From Rhynchonema sp. JSB1_4 (taxonomy: Eukaryota; Nematoda; Chromadorea; Monhysterida; Xyalidae): 64,000 bases of DNA. The DNA lies in assembly GCA_030248065.1 (NCBI GenBank), contig JASAMV010004129.1:1-64000 (forward strand), read 5' to 3'. A program made the position numbers and the translations under genes. This document shows, one piece after another, positions 14,401 to 29,400 of this stretch (the stretch's first letter is position 1; the number at the start of each line of letters is the position of its first letter). The notes under the pieces are model-generated. The model saw only the letters and a list, made by a program, of their open reading frames with translations, was not told the DNA's origin and did no database searches.

Positions 14401-17400
14401 GTATCCGCTCATGGCGACTCGTCTGGCGGTCGCGTCGTTTGACGGGTAGTCGAGCGATCGGGATTTGGTCGCTGAGAATAGGCGGCGCCGAAGGCGAGGG
14501 TTCAACGCAGCACCATAACCGCGGTCGACCGATGTGGACGAGTCGTAATCAGTGAAACCGGGAGCACTGAAATCAGAGTCACCATTGTTGACCCTAAATG
14601 GCTTCGTCCATCGTCCTACTATGGTACGTACTGTAGGTACGCCGCTCGTTCATACATATATATGAGTAACATGGATTGGCTGCTGGCTGCATATAATCTG
14701 TCTACATATCCAAAGTTGCATATGCATGTTGACAGAATTAACGCTTCTTAAAAAGGGCTGGCTAACTCTAGGGAAAACAGAAACAAATCAATGCAGTGAA
14801 AGGATTTAAAAAAGCGGGCGGAAACCGCCGGATGTCGGCTTATATAAAAATGCAAAACGATCTATAAACATATCCATATATGTTAACCGTACTAGTACAA
14901 CTATAGATATATGGAACAGACATGCAGGAAGTGCCATCCAAGTCGTGCATAATGAACCCTGTGGTGTGCATGCACTCAAGCCTACAGCTCGACGTACCGG
15001 TGATACGAGGCGAGCGCAGGATCGGAACTGTTGGCCGGCCAGAGCTCCGAGCGTCTGCGTCCAGCAGAGGCACCGATATACAAGTCCGCGTACGCACTGC
15101 GCGGGAAGCCGTCCGAAATGCGCAAATCGCGCATGCCGCCGCCGATCTCATCCGGTCCGACTTCGGCCACCATGTTGCCGGGCACCAGTCCCAGTCGGCC
15201 GTTAAGTTCGCCGCGGTAGAAGCCGTCGTGATCCTTGCTGCCATACACCTTTAATCGAGATCGTTGAGAGTACACACACACACAGGCGTGTCATGTGGAA
15301 TGAAAGGGTGATGGTGTGGTATGTACCTTTATGATCTGTCCCTTTCGAAACGACAGCTCTTCGACGATCGCATTCGGATTGGGCGACATATGTCGAGCGT
15401 CGTAGTCGTACAACGCAAGGAAGTAGCGCGGTGGGCTGCGATGGTCCATGTAGCTGACGGCGCCGGGCGGTGGCGCGTCGAACCTCAGATCTGGTTCACT
15501 CTGCGCTCGACTCGAGGCACGGTCCGCGTAATAGCTAGAAAAGAATACCGGCACTAACACTAAAGACACTGGCAAACGAAAATGAATAATTGATGCATGG
15601 TCACAATCCCTATCACTGTTTGTGAGTGTGTTTGCTTGACAGCTGATCCCTGAGCACGCTCATGCCCACATGATGTTATGCAATCGTTTCAGTTGTGCGG
15701 ATACTTTTTTCAGCTTGCTGTAGTAGCGTATAAAGGGCACCTTAGGCGCTGTTGAATTTTGGATAGGATAAACATCGTTTCGTGTGTTGCGTGCGTGTGT
15801 GTGTGACTTGTGCTGCGTGCGTGCGCGCACACGCGGTCGCAGCAATTTGATTGTCCCGTCAGGCGGCTCGCCCTAATCGAACCACCTCCCAGTCAGCCAT
15901 ATGCTGTACGTGAGCGGTCGTATTTTGTCAATTGAATCAAAAGCAATTTAGTTTGATGGATGTAACTGCGTGGCGTGCCGCATCAGGCGGTCGGCGATGC
16001 GCAAGAGGCAGAATATCGCTCCCTCGCCCGCTCGCGCCTTGCCCATGCGTGCTTGCTTGCTTGCCTGTCCGCGCGCGCGATCGGTTTTTGCAACGGCGAC
16101 ACACACATTGTCATACAACCGTCGCTTGCCATACTGTACATGACGTACACGCGGCTGCTTCTGGTGGTTTTTGACGCTCACACAACATGCACACAGAAAG
16201 TGCGTATGTTGGTATTTACATATGTATACACACGTGCGCGTGTGTGCGTCGCATGACATGACAGTCATCCGTGGCATGATATGTTTTGCATGCATAGCGG
16301 ACAGGCGTTGCTAGAAAACAATCATGTCCCAAACCGATGGAAACAATAGAAGTGTACACCTGTGGCACCTATACCTTGGGTACACCTGCATATGAATAAT
16401 ACAATTTACGAGCAGTGTAGCGGCAGCTGAGAGACCGCTGATTATGCTACGAAGCATTTTCTGGAGGTCAGATATGACAGCATTCCAGAAGTTGGATGAC
16501 AGTGGCCAACATGCACTGCGATGTATTCTTGCCTGACTAATCGTTCGTACATGTATATTGTGCTCAACTACACCTACAACATATACAGTAGGTACTGTAT
16601 GTCTAAAGACCAAAAGACGACTGACCTGGAAAAAACATGTATACATACTGTATGTATACGTAATAGCGCACGAAAGCAAACATGAACACCAAACTGTGGC
16701 CGCTGGCACACCCGAAGTTGCGTTTGTGTGTTGTACGTGCCAAATGGTACGTACCTACATTTCATATCAAAGTTTAATCTCTGAGCGCGTCCTAGTCCTG
16801 GACAGATGAGTCATCAGGAAAAACGAAACTTGATACAAAGCTTCTTTGTACGCTCTTTTTCATGCGAACTTATTGCAAATGAACATATATATATGGGCAC
16901 ATGGGGCATTCTATAAAACATTCGATCCCTATTCGCGTGCTTGGAGCTAAGCCGCAACTCCCATCGGAATAAGATATTAGAAGTAGCTGTCACTAATCAG
17001 CTGTGGCACAGGCGCATGCTGCCCACCGCACATCAGGTACCTATCCCAGTTTGGTATACGTGCACGTACACCACGTTTGACAGCCCGGTTGGGTGGCAAC
17101 ACACTTGGACAAGACACAAGCGGTACACATGTAATGGCGTGAGTTGCGAGTAGAGATGTTCGTTAACTTTATGGACGTTTCTGCTAGTTGCCGACTTGCC
17201 ACCGACCGATTGACGTGAACGTACATGGCGCGCGCCACTTGTGTAGCTACGTACACTTTGCACGTCACATGGATGTCGTGTGATGCAATGCTGCTGCCCG
17301 GACGGTGCCGTCGTTTTTTTAACGGCGACAAGCAGCGAAACTAATTGTGTTTGCAATAACCGGGCCGTAAATAATTTCCGCTGCTGACACCCAAGGCGCG

Positions 17401-20400
17401 ACGGACTAAGTGTAGGCGTGGCGACAGCGATAACACGAGAACTATGAGGAACAGAATTGTTGCATGCGCAGATAAAAAAACCGCATGGTGTGACCGTGGG
17501 TCGCGTGCTACTACAACTATACCTGCATCTCGCAAAGCTGGATCAGCTGAACCAGAACTGGTGCGATGTGACGACCTATAGAAATTGAGAACACACACAG
17601 TGAAGTCTACCTTTGCATAATACGTCGTATTGCTGGCGGTGTGGCCTGTTGCATCGGCCTGAGCAACAACATGCCGTTTGGCTGAGGCCTGATCGGCGGA
17701 GTTGGTGGAGGAAGTTGACTGGTGCTCGGCACTGGCACGAAGGCATGCGGCGCTGGAGTCTGTTGATGGTGGATGGCCGGATAGACAGGCGTGGCCGTCC
17801 ACACATAGGTGGTAGCTGGTTGAGATGGCATGGCTGTTTGATACAAGGCCAACGGTTGCGTCGGAGTGTTACTGATGGCCGCCACAGGTGTTGATGACGC
17901 TATTGGCTGGATGATGGCCAGTTGAGCAGTGGGTGTATTGAGTAATTGTTGTTGTGGTTGTGTTGCTTGGCCATGATGCTTGCATTGAGGCCCGGCCGTA
18001 CACGGAATCATGCTGCGGCCATCGGGGCCCGGCGCCTCATGTTAAGAGCCTCGGTGTGTGTGTGTGCCACCACCACCAATGCTACGAGTAGTGCATTCGA
18101 GCGGGCAACAACCACCAGGCGATCATGATTAGATAGATGCTCTGGCGCTGCTGCTGCCGCGTCGCGTACGAGAGAGACGAGACGGACAGCCAGCGCTGCG
18201 TACAGCATGTGTTTCTCGAAAACCAGCTGCTGGTTGGCCCGCGCATACTGTCAACGGTGGCGCTCTGGGCCGGCACGAGTACGTAGTACCTATAGGTGTA
18301 CAGGCATAGTCAAGCATGTACATATGTGACAAGTTCGAGCTCAGCTCACCGCCCAGCCAGTCGGTTGGGTGCACAAGGAGCGTGGCTAAGAAAATCAATA
18401 TGCATGAGCAGACACACACACACAGACAAACGCAGCCGGCCATGTACTGTAAGCGTATACAGTCGATGGTATACACCCTGAATGACTAGCCCACACCCTA
18501 TACATTGCTCGCAGGCAGCCGCAGCCGCGCAGTACTAGATTTGATTGCATTGCCGGTAGTTGGTTGTCGCTGCTGCTAGCCGGCTTGTCACAGCGCCCGA
18601 CTACCAGTGCGCGTGCCCGGTGGCTATCCTTCCGTTTGTGCGAGTTAGTATGGCATACACGCCGCGGCAGCAGCAGCAGCAAACTATACCTACATAACTG
18701 CTTCGGCGCAGTTGATCGGGAGGAAAGAGTATTCGCACGCAACTGCTGCGCACACACGGGACGCTCTCCCTCTCGCGTGGCGTTGGTGGTGGTCAAATGT
18801 GGCTTTTATGTTTATATACGATTTTTTACGCAACTTGTGATGAGTTGCGTATGGGTCGGTGTGTGCGTGTGTTGCAAATTATGCGCGTCCGACCCGTAAA
18901 TGCGCGACAAATTGCATGAAATGCACAACTACAGTATCGATGCCAACAATCTCGGAGGTGGTTTTGCTGGGCTGTGGGGCATTGTTGTTGAACACAACGC
19001 TGGTGTCTGCGGCAATGACATGCACAGTGCGCGCGGTCCATATGGCAAGCTTACACGAACTGGAAAAACATACGCCTGGCGCGGATGGACAGGGAAGCGA
19101 AAGCACAAAGCAAGTTAGCGCGCGACTGACGGACGGTGCAACTGACCGAGGCGTGCGGTGCCCTGCCGTTAGCCAAGTCAATTAGAGCCTGCTCGCTACT
19201 CAATTACGTGAAGTCGTTGCTGGCTACGGCTGGAAGTGAACTTACCGACGCAGGAATGGCTCAACCATAACGAAATGATGTGCCACCTCTTATGATGATA
19301 GTGTTCGTGTGAATACGGGTGGCCGCACCGTGCGTGTGACAATGAGTCAGTCGATGTCGATTGAGTCAAATTGACGGCGCACACAAATAACAATTGCTGA
19401 CGGGGCGCTGGGCGGCTGCTGGCTCGTCAAATTTCGCAGGCGGTGGGCATGTCGTGTGTTGTGGATTTAGACGATAACAAACGGGGCGTGACACGCGTGA
19501 CAGTTGCTTGCAACAACCACACGACCACGATAATCTGGTAGATGCGTGTGGCACCAGGCGTAGGTATATGTTCGCTCGCGCGGCATTAGAGGCCGGGCTA
19601 GTCCTGTGTGCAAGGTGTACTTTTTTGCACTCGAATAATCACAGCATCGAGAGCAGAGGTATACATACATACATGGAGTACACGTGTCGTTGTGTATGAC
19701 TGCTTTGTGTCCATAGTCAGGGTGTTGTCGCCGCGACGACCAGACGTGGGTGAAACTAGAGAGTGGTTGTCAATAATAATGTGCCTCAAATGGTCTTCGT
19801 AGCACTCAGTCACTCATACACGCATACATACATACATACATATGTGCATGTGTGAGTGTGCGTGTGTCATCGGCTGGTTTATGTATGACACATCAAATTT
19901 GTTCCATGGCCGCAGTCATGGGCGCTAACTGGTTCACGCGCACAGACCGCATGGAAAAAAGTGTGCGGCGGCGGCACACACTGCTCACATTAGTCATCGG
20001 GTGCTAACAGCGCGGCACAACACCCGCCTGCCCACTGTCCCGAAAAGATACGAGTTGTATGTATGTACGGCATATAGTCGTATCACCCATATTACATTTA
20101 TGGCTGTAGTCCGTGCATGCGCCTTTTCATGACCACCAGCTCGTGTATAATCGGTGGTCTAATTGTATGCCCCATATCCGACTCCCATCCAAGCAGCCAC
20201 AAAACTTCGGCTATATTATGTAACGTGTATGGGCCCAGGTTAAGGTGTGCGTGCAAAGTTGCCGGTTGAGTTTACGATCGTCCGGCGCAGTCAATCGCCA
20301 ACTCAGGCAGGACGTCTTGCTGCGCATGATTAACCGTCTTTATACACGCTTGCAGCAAGTGCGTATGTTATAATGTGTGTATCCACCTACGTGTGGGTAA

Positions 20401-23400
20401 TGCATGTGTGCGCGCGTAGAAGAGTTTCGAAACTGAATAGGTACATACGTACAGTAGGTGGTTTTTAAATTGCAGAATGTGCTCGGTGCTTCCTCTCACT
20501 GGCTCATACTAGACACAAACATGTGCTTGTGGTGGCACGCATAATGCTGACGGGCACACGGTATACTAAATGCTGCACGAGGTGCACACACGCACACACA
20601 ATACCAAATAAAATGAATAAATGACTGATATGAATCAGGCGAAGCTCACACAAAAACACAGGTAGGAGTGAGACGAAATGAGGAAGTACATGACCTCACG
20701 AGCAGCCAAGAAGCAGCCTACACAATCACCGAACCACAAAGGCACATGTGTTGGATTGTCAAAATTCCATAAGCTGGCTTGCGTAAGAAAATTACGGGAT
20801 CATAGTATAGGGAACCAGTAGCGAATAATAGCTTAGCTTTTAAAAAATACAGTGATACGGAGAAACAGAACTGAAAAAATTCCACGTCGACACTTTAATC
20901 AAACGTACTGTATATTTGCCGACCATATTTACAATGATTCACAAACTGACCTTCGAAATCGTCGCGCACGTGGAAAGCCCGGTGGGAATGCAGCTCCAGT
21001 GTAGTCGAAATCGCCAGTGCCAAAATCGATTACACTGCCGGGTCGGCCCTCGCTGCCAGTGCCCGTTATCCCTACACGTCGGTAACGTTTCAGTTGTGCG
21101 TGTGTTACTCGTTGACAAAACAGAAGTATAGTCCAACCACGAGCTCATGAGGCGACTTTTTTAAGGTGGCTTAGCCAGATCCGATGTATTAGAAAACAAA
21201 AGAAATAGAACTTGTGTATGTTTACATTGCCGATTCTCTTTCTTTTGTTTTCGAAACATTTTGTAACACGTGGAATCGGAACATTATTGAATTTCGCAAA
21301 GCCAACTTCACAAAAAAGTCGCCCCATGAGGTTGTGACTGGACCATTACGCACTTATCGACGGTATGACGGCCGGCAGTCTGTCGTACGGGTCGACGGCG
21401 TACTCGTGTGCGGCTGCGGCGGCGGCGGCGCTCGCGTCGAACGCATAGGTCGGCTCGTCGGCGCTGTAGCTGCGTGTGCGCCACGCCTGGCGTCGTCTCG
21501 CCAGCGCGTCACTGCGTCGCGCCACCGTCGGCGAGTACGTGCCGTGCACATACTGCTCGAGTCGACGACGCGTGGCCGGCGATAGCGATGACCACGCGGC
21601 GCCGCCCGAGTATTGGTCAGTTCTGCGCAAGATCGACACCATCATGATAAGATACATATTGCATGGGCATTTTGTGCAGTTGGTCGAAACACATAAATGT
21701 TGATGACATGTACCTGTACGGCAGTCCTGTAGCTGGGTCAATAGAGGGCAAGGCACGGGCGTTGGCACGTTGCGGTTGTCCGATGGCATCGACGTAGATA
21801 CCTGCAGGAACGGTGTGTGGTTGGCGTTGCTCCATGTCTACACATGTGCACGTGCTCCTAAATTTAATTTGACGACTTACTTCCCGGAGTCGGCGCTTGG
21901 CTAGTTTGCGGCATATATCCGCCACCTCCGTGTTTCACCAGGTAGCTGTTCTCCATTTCGAGCAGACTCGGCTTGTCGGTGGCCACAGCGGCAGCCGGAC
22001 GCGTCAGATTCGGATGGAACACGTAGTACTGGCCTGGCTGGCCGGCGGGCATGGTCGACAACGCGGTGGTTGGCTGTGTGTACGCCAGCGACGCGGACGC
22101 GCCCGGCCAGACCGAATACTGCAAATGTTTCACACATCGACAAGAAACGGTGGTATAGTCATTGTGACTGAATTGAACATGATGAGCCACGTCATAGACC
22201 GGCTTCCCACCCGCACACAATATAACTCACCGCCGCAGCCGGACCGGCCGGTGGCAGCGGTACGCCGGTGAGCGGGTCAGTGGCGGCTGCCAGCATGGTT
22301 GCAGCTGGCTGTTGTGCCGTGGCGGTGGCGCCGTACACGCTCGTTGTCGTCGGTGCGATTAGGGTCGGTGGCTGGTAGACCGAGGTCGGTGGCGCGCATG
22401 ATATTGGCGGTGGCGCCGTGCTGATGTGCAGCTGTAATGATTGATCATGGTGATGTGAAACATCAGACGCTACTGCAATATTCAATCGCAGGTTGGACCC
22501 TCCGGCACCAACTGTCTTTATCGGATTAAGAAGCGAAAAACGGCGGTGCGCCACGCATGCAAACACGCAACTCGCACTGTCGTTAGTATTCTAATCGCCG
22601 CCGCGCGTTGTACCGTTTATACATGTGTGGGTTGAATTGAAATGGTTGACTATATTGCGCCGGAGAAACCTCCGAAATGAAAAATGGGCCTGAGCAAAGG
22701 TTGTCAGACTTAACTGAGCGGGGTTTAGCTGCGGGTGTCTGTACATACAATGTACATACAGGTTCTTGGCTTCCTACATAATAAAGTACTTAGGCACTCG
22801 CTAACACTATGCCTGGCCCACAAAAATGGAACAGCACATCCGCTTTTTTCCTGCGACCCGCTGCTGTAGCATATTTTATGCACAATCAGTCGGGCGCGGA
22901 AGTGCTGCATAACTGTCATTTTCGACTGGGAGCTGATTGCCTGCGAACGGCAAGAAGAGCCATCCGAACAAGAACGTGCACGTGCCAAACGTGTGCGCAC
23001 TGGTACAGCTAATAGGTCTGCTCCAGCTGCATACATACAGCCCGTCACCGAAGCGGCTAAATAGACATGTTGTATAATGTGCTGTTAAACTTGTGCGCTG
23101 CTGCTGGTATATAGGGACGGGTCTGGCTGAGCAAGATCTCATGTATGCGGAGTGGTGGGCGCGCACGCCACAAGTAATTTGCTTTAGGAAACACAACCAT
23201 ATTGCGTGCATGATGGTCGACTATGTACGCCCGCGTGGCACCACCGCGAGTTGTGTGTGTGTGTGTGTGTGTGTGTTTTGGAGGCGCTCGCTGCTTTAAA
23301 AATCGAAACAAAGAGACGCCAGATAGTGGCGGGCTTTGGTCAGCTCTGGTCCGTATCAGGTTCCCTCTCGTTACTAGACACGCATGCCGCGCACGACGGC

Positions 23401-26400
23401 CACGTATAACGAATGCGTAGATGGTGTATAATCGGCCAGGAGCACTACTACAGTTATACATTGTATACATGTCGTTAGCTGGATCGTTTTGGTTGGCATC
23501 AATCATATTTGATGTTTTTCACATTTCATCGTTATGCATGATGGTCGTATAGATGGATAATGTATGGCGCCCACATACAAACATACGTTCATACCTGTGT
23601 GGCGGCGGGCGTGGCTCCAACAGTGCTGAGCAGATGATGCTGCGCGCCTGGTGACGCATGTGGCGTATGTGTTGGCAGAGCCGGCATCGAAGCGGACACA
23701 ACCTGTGTGTGGATGTGCACAAACAAATCATTAAACGATGGGCTACACATGGAGCGAACATCCAACAAACCGTGCAAATTTGATTTGTTTACTGGCCTAA
23801 ACTGGGACCACTCTCTCACGTACATAGCTACCGATTCGACAGATGTGCCTACAGTATAGGCACATATGTGGACGAAACTGTCACTTCATGCGCCATTATT
23901 GCGAAATAACAGACAGAACACCGTGCGTAATTAAATCGACCTAAACGTCATCAGACCGACACATTTGTACATACCGGTTGCGGCAGGACAGCGCTGGTGG
24001 CCGAGTCGAGCATACGCGTCCGTCGATGCGGACTCAGACTCGTGCTGGCGGCGGTCAATTGGCGCGGCACGCGTACCACATTCGAATCGGCGCTGATCGC
24101 ACCCTCTTTGGTGCGTGTGCGAACGGTGATGAACAACGGTGGATCGTCGACAAACTCGCACAATCGCAACAGCACGTGATCTCCTTGAATGCATTATGGG
24201 CTGATAGTTTTATCGTCAAATTATGTCATCGCATCTTGTCGCCAAACCGAGCAATAATATACATGAGCCCCAAATGAGCGGGAAAATAACACATGTGATT
24301 TAACTACAACATGTGACGACACTACTATAAACCGTATTATGGGGAAACTTTGCGAAACACACCCCATTCGCACGATGTACTATAGATGTTTATCACCGCA
24401 TGTTTGTATTGGGAAACTGCACTGAAGCTTTTTAGGCAGTAACGCTGAGACTGACCTGAGGGCGAATTAATCTCTGAGACCTTCCTCCCGTCGGCGTAAA
24501 CCAGGTATCCGGCAACCGCCGCTCTTGACGGTGGTTTCGGCTGTGTGGTGACTGGTCGCCAACTGATTAGCAGCGTGCCATCCTGGGGACCTGGTTCACA
24601 GACGACGTTTGTGGGTGGATCGGGAAGACCAACTGAAAAATATAGGTATAGCATGTGGTTAATGAAAAACTCAAAAACATTATTTAAAAATGCGGTCTAC
24701 TTTTGGGCAGCGTTTTGAAATCGACAAAGCCTTCGACGGGCCGCTCCTCGAGCACCGCACGCGGATCTTTGGCTCGAACGGACGCGCGATACATAGTCGA
24801 TGGACTGAGACCTTTGAGCAGGACCTGTATAGCGAAAGGTGATCTCGTTGTTGTGAGGAAAGTGTAGTAATTTGAAGAAGGACCAACAAACAGCCCTGAA
24901 GTGGCATGGTTACCTGATGGACTCCTGGAGGGCAGATTCCGACCTTGATGCCATTGAGTAGCACGATGTGTTCGCAGTTGGAATTGCTCGGAAACCAGGT
25001 CAGCTGTGTTGACACTGGTGTGATCTGACCGGCTCGAACTTCATGCGGCGCAACGGGCGCGTCTGAGTGAAAGATTTTTAATTTTTTTAACACCCCAGCT
25101 TCACAAAATGTGGCCGCATTTTGTTATCTAATCGATTGATACTGCAAAGGTGGTGGTGTCGTGGCACCTTCTAACACAATGTCCATTTTACTTGTTGCTA
25201 TAGTATAACTGGCAGACATGGTAAACCAACCTGAACCAATGGTGATCGTACAGGTCTCATCGGACGAATGGCCTTTTTCGGTAACGGCGCGTACCGACAG
25301 TCTATGTACGAAGGTTAAATCCAAGTCTTCGAGCAGCGCTTTCGTTTTGTAAGCACCTGTATGACTTGGTGATAAATGTTAGAAGTGATTACAACGAGTC
25401 ATACCCAAAGCATAATGAACAATTGAGCAAAAATGTTTGATTCAATCTCACATTTGTGTAACATGACCAAGTCGAGCTGCGCTTCATAAAAGACAGTCGT
25501 GCATGCGCAACGAATTCAATTCAAACTACAGTGCCGTAATTATGTACAAGCACCTATATCCATGATTACGTACCTGGCACAACGGCTTTGACGGCGCCGT
25601 CAACGCACACGTGATATTGAGTAACGGGCATCATAGAGTTATCAGGCGGACTCCACGAGATCACTAGTGATTTCTGCAGTTGCTTCTCGATAATCAAATC
25701 GCGTGGACAAGGCACTGTAATGTGATTGCTTGATTATGTGGTTGTGTGTCTTTGAGAGACGAACAGCGCCAAATCACAATACACAGAATATATTGCCGAA
25801 TTTTCGATACTCCAGCAGTATCATCGTCAGGGCTAAAAAACCACTGTAACGCAGCGAAACAACTGCGTGTCATGGAGTCGGCCTTTATTCTCGCTCGCAA
25901 TCCACACATCAACAGAGCACTGAAACCCAACAATAGCCAATATCTGTATCAAAATGCCACTTGTTTATCTGACTGTTTTGCCCCTTGTTTGCGTTTTCTG
26001 AAGTGATATTCTTGTGACAACCGGTTCCTATCTCTCTTGTTGTTTTTTGGCCCTGACGAGGATACTATTGATATCGAAAATTCGGCAATAATGTTCTGTG
26101 TATTGTGATTTGGTGCTGTTCGTCTCTCAGAGACACAACAACATGATTGCATTACAGCACTGCCATCCCGGCAACATCAAAGTTAGATTGCTTGATTGAT
26201 TCGATCCAGTGGCGCGAAGTTGAATCCATGGTGCGCAAATAACGATGATATTAAAGGTGGAGTTATACTTGTCCATTTTGGGCTTGTGGTCAATGTAGAC
26301 AAATTTTCGTTGCAATCATATTTTGCGATAACGTTGGGGCACAAATTACGGTGAGCGTGAAAGTTGTTCATTTTGATGGTGGGGAATAACTTTCACTCTA

Positions 26401-29400
26401 GCCGAAACTATATACTACAACTCTGTCACAAAACGGACAAGTCTAACTCCAGCGTTTACTGATAACACACCTCTGGTTCCTTCGGGCTGTCGTATTTCGT
26501 GCACGGTCACTTTCGTCACGTCGACGGGCGGATACGGACAGATGGCGTCCGGTATGAGCAGCGCGGTCGAGTGTTCGGAGGCGTGCGTCGCCGAACGATC
26601 GGCGGGCAGACTGGTGGCCGATCGACCGATCGCGAACACCGGATCGCCCATCGACAGCGACAGCGCGTAGTCATCGACGTTGCTGCTGTTGCGACGCAGT
26701 TGGTGTGGACGCGGCGAGTGGCGTGCATGATGATGACGTGTGGCGTGCATGCCGGTGGAGGAGGAGGTATAGTGAGGCGACGTCGGTGGCGGTGGATAGT
26801 CCTGATACAATGGCAGTGACGGTGCCGATGAGACACGTTGGGTGGCACGCGGCGCGCGACGCGACTGTTGATAACTGCTGCCGCCGCCTCCGCTGTACAA
26901 CGCTTGTGTTGACGAAGACACCAGTGACTTTTGACGACGCAACTGAAATACGCAAATCATGATATGTGATGTTTCAATCAATGCATACACATAACAATAG
27001 CGTTCACTCACATTCAGCGGCGGCGCTGGTTCGCGCGTTGTGGAGTGCGACGGCGCAGTGATGTGCGGATCGAAGGACCGTGGCTGGTGATAAGTGGCGT
27101 TGTGATGGCGTAACGGCGAAACTGGCTGTGGTGGCGGCGAGTGATGGTGATTGAATTGTTGGGGTACATGATTTGGCAGTGATGATGATGACGGTTGATT
27201 GCGGTCGATGTGCGCCTGTTGCTGCAGCAGTTGCGACTCGTCCACAGCCTCGACGTAATTGGACGGCACCAGACCGCGCTCGCCGTCCCACGCCTCGCCT
27301 TCGTAGAATAGATCCTGCAAAAAGTGGGGGCGGCGTCACTTGTTTTATATCGTAGGTACAGTATCTCACAATTATCACTCCAGTGGCTGACTTTTCATAA
27401 TTTATTTGTATCTTATTGTCAATGTATGCGGTCATAAGCCACATGTAGGGACTGAAAACCATAAGTTAGGGCTAGTGTGTGGGTGGCAAGTTAGATCAGG
27501 TTGCAGTACAAGCAGTTCTATCAACTTGACGGATACGTTTGCGATGCCATTTCGTCCATAATAAATAATCAGCACGGAACATATATTTCTATTCATATTT
27601 TCATGGGGAACAGTACCTGTGTCAGTTCATCATGGCTCGATTGTATACCACACTGCTTCAATTTAGTATTCATAGCGACACACATTTGTGTACCAGACTG
27701 CACTCTCTGCAGCACCAATCGCGGGGTGCTGGGACAAAGAAAAACGGTGGCAGTAAGCATCGAAAGCCAAACCTCGTCCATATCGCCTCGGACCATCACA
27801 ATATCGCCGGGTTCGAGCGGCATTTCCAGTTCGGGATTGTCGTTTGGCGAATCACGATCGGGCACGTACTGATAGAGCGCCATGAACAGTCGCGTGTTGG
27901 CCGGCCGAGAGCGTATCCACGTCATTAGCTGTTTGCGCGTCGGTTTTCGTCTGTGAATGGCAGTGCTGGCAGATTGTTGGTGTTGTTGTGGCAGTGTTGA
28001 CGTGGATGGCAGGATGGTCGCTAGCTCGCTGTCCCGCGACGAAGCCGTTGCGCCCAGTGAATGGTGTTGATGTTGTTTGAGCAGACCCGATGGACCGGCC
28101 GTCCGACTGCACGATGAGGCAGATGGTTCGCTGTGCAACGACGCAAAGGATACGCCTGCAAACGGGGAAACAGATATTGAAAGTATAGTAAATTTCTCAG
28201 TGCGCTGCAGTGCAATAGGATACGCACCATACTACCCTGATTGGAACCCTAAAACCTAGTTCTGAAACATTCGGCCAACAGACGCACGTACAGCTTGCCA
28301 GCCAGCCAGGCAGTTGCGTGCAATGTTTCAGAACTGCGCGTGGGCGTGGTTAGCGTTCAGGTTCAGAACTTGACATTAACTATGGGGCGTGGCAGCGAAT
28401 TTAAGAAATTCATTATGCTAATCGATGAGGAAACACAATGTTACGAAGATCACACTTGTGTTGAAAGATCAACGAAACAGCGGGGTCGACATATACTGAC
28501 CTTTCTCCAACGTGGGCGCGTGCCGTCGTCGCGGACTGTCGTGCTGCGGCTCGGACGGCCATCGTGACTCGCGACTGTTGCCGTTCGCCGGGGACGTCTG
28601 CATCTCGGTGTTCACCACCTGCAATTACACACACAAAAAGTTGGGCACATGATGTGTACTTGAGCACTGATGGCGTGCCACGCACAAAACAGCGCCGGCC
28701 AACGGTTGTCGATAAAGACAGCACCCACGTGTTGAGGCCTAAGCCTCAGCCTTCAGCACCCACTGTTTTGTCCGTACCCCCTCGATGGCAAGTATGGGTA
28801 TTTGTTTCAGATTATCAAGTGAAGCTAAGAAGTCACAGGCACCTCAAAGTCTCAAATTTTTAAGTGTCAAACTTCGCAGAAGCGCTTAAAGTTTGGATGC
28901 CATCATATCTGACAAGTTTGTGCCAGATTTCGGCTTGTTGGCGCCATGACACGAAAAGAAAAAAACCAACACAAAGCAAACCTTTCCCCAACCCCCCCTC
29001 CCCCCCTCATGTGATTTTTTTAATTATAAGGACAATGAATTTAATAATGATGCCACTAATTTCGACTTGCGTAAAAGATGTTTCCCGACCTAAAATGAGT
29101 TAAAAAATTTTCAGATGGACGAAATTAGTGACTCCAGTAAATTTCCTAACATAACGCAAGAATCGCGCGTGACCAAGGTAAGTCCCATCCGATTCGATCA
29201 CCACATCAAAATATGACTCATTGTAATGAACTCACAGCTGTCAGATGGCCTCTGGATGTTCCTGCAATCATCTGATCGTCGCCGCCCAACGACGACTGAT
29301 GTCTGAGCATCGTCAGCTCGCTGGTGAGTCGCTGGTGTCTGGCCGCCTGCAGCTCATACTTGCGCTCCAGTGCCTCCAGCTTGCTCTGCAATTGCGCAAT

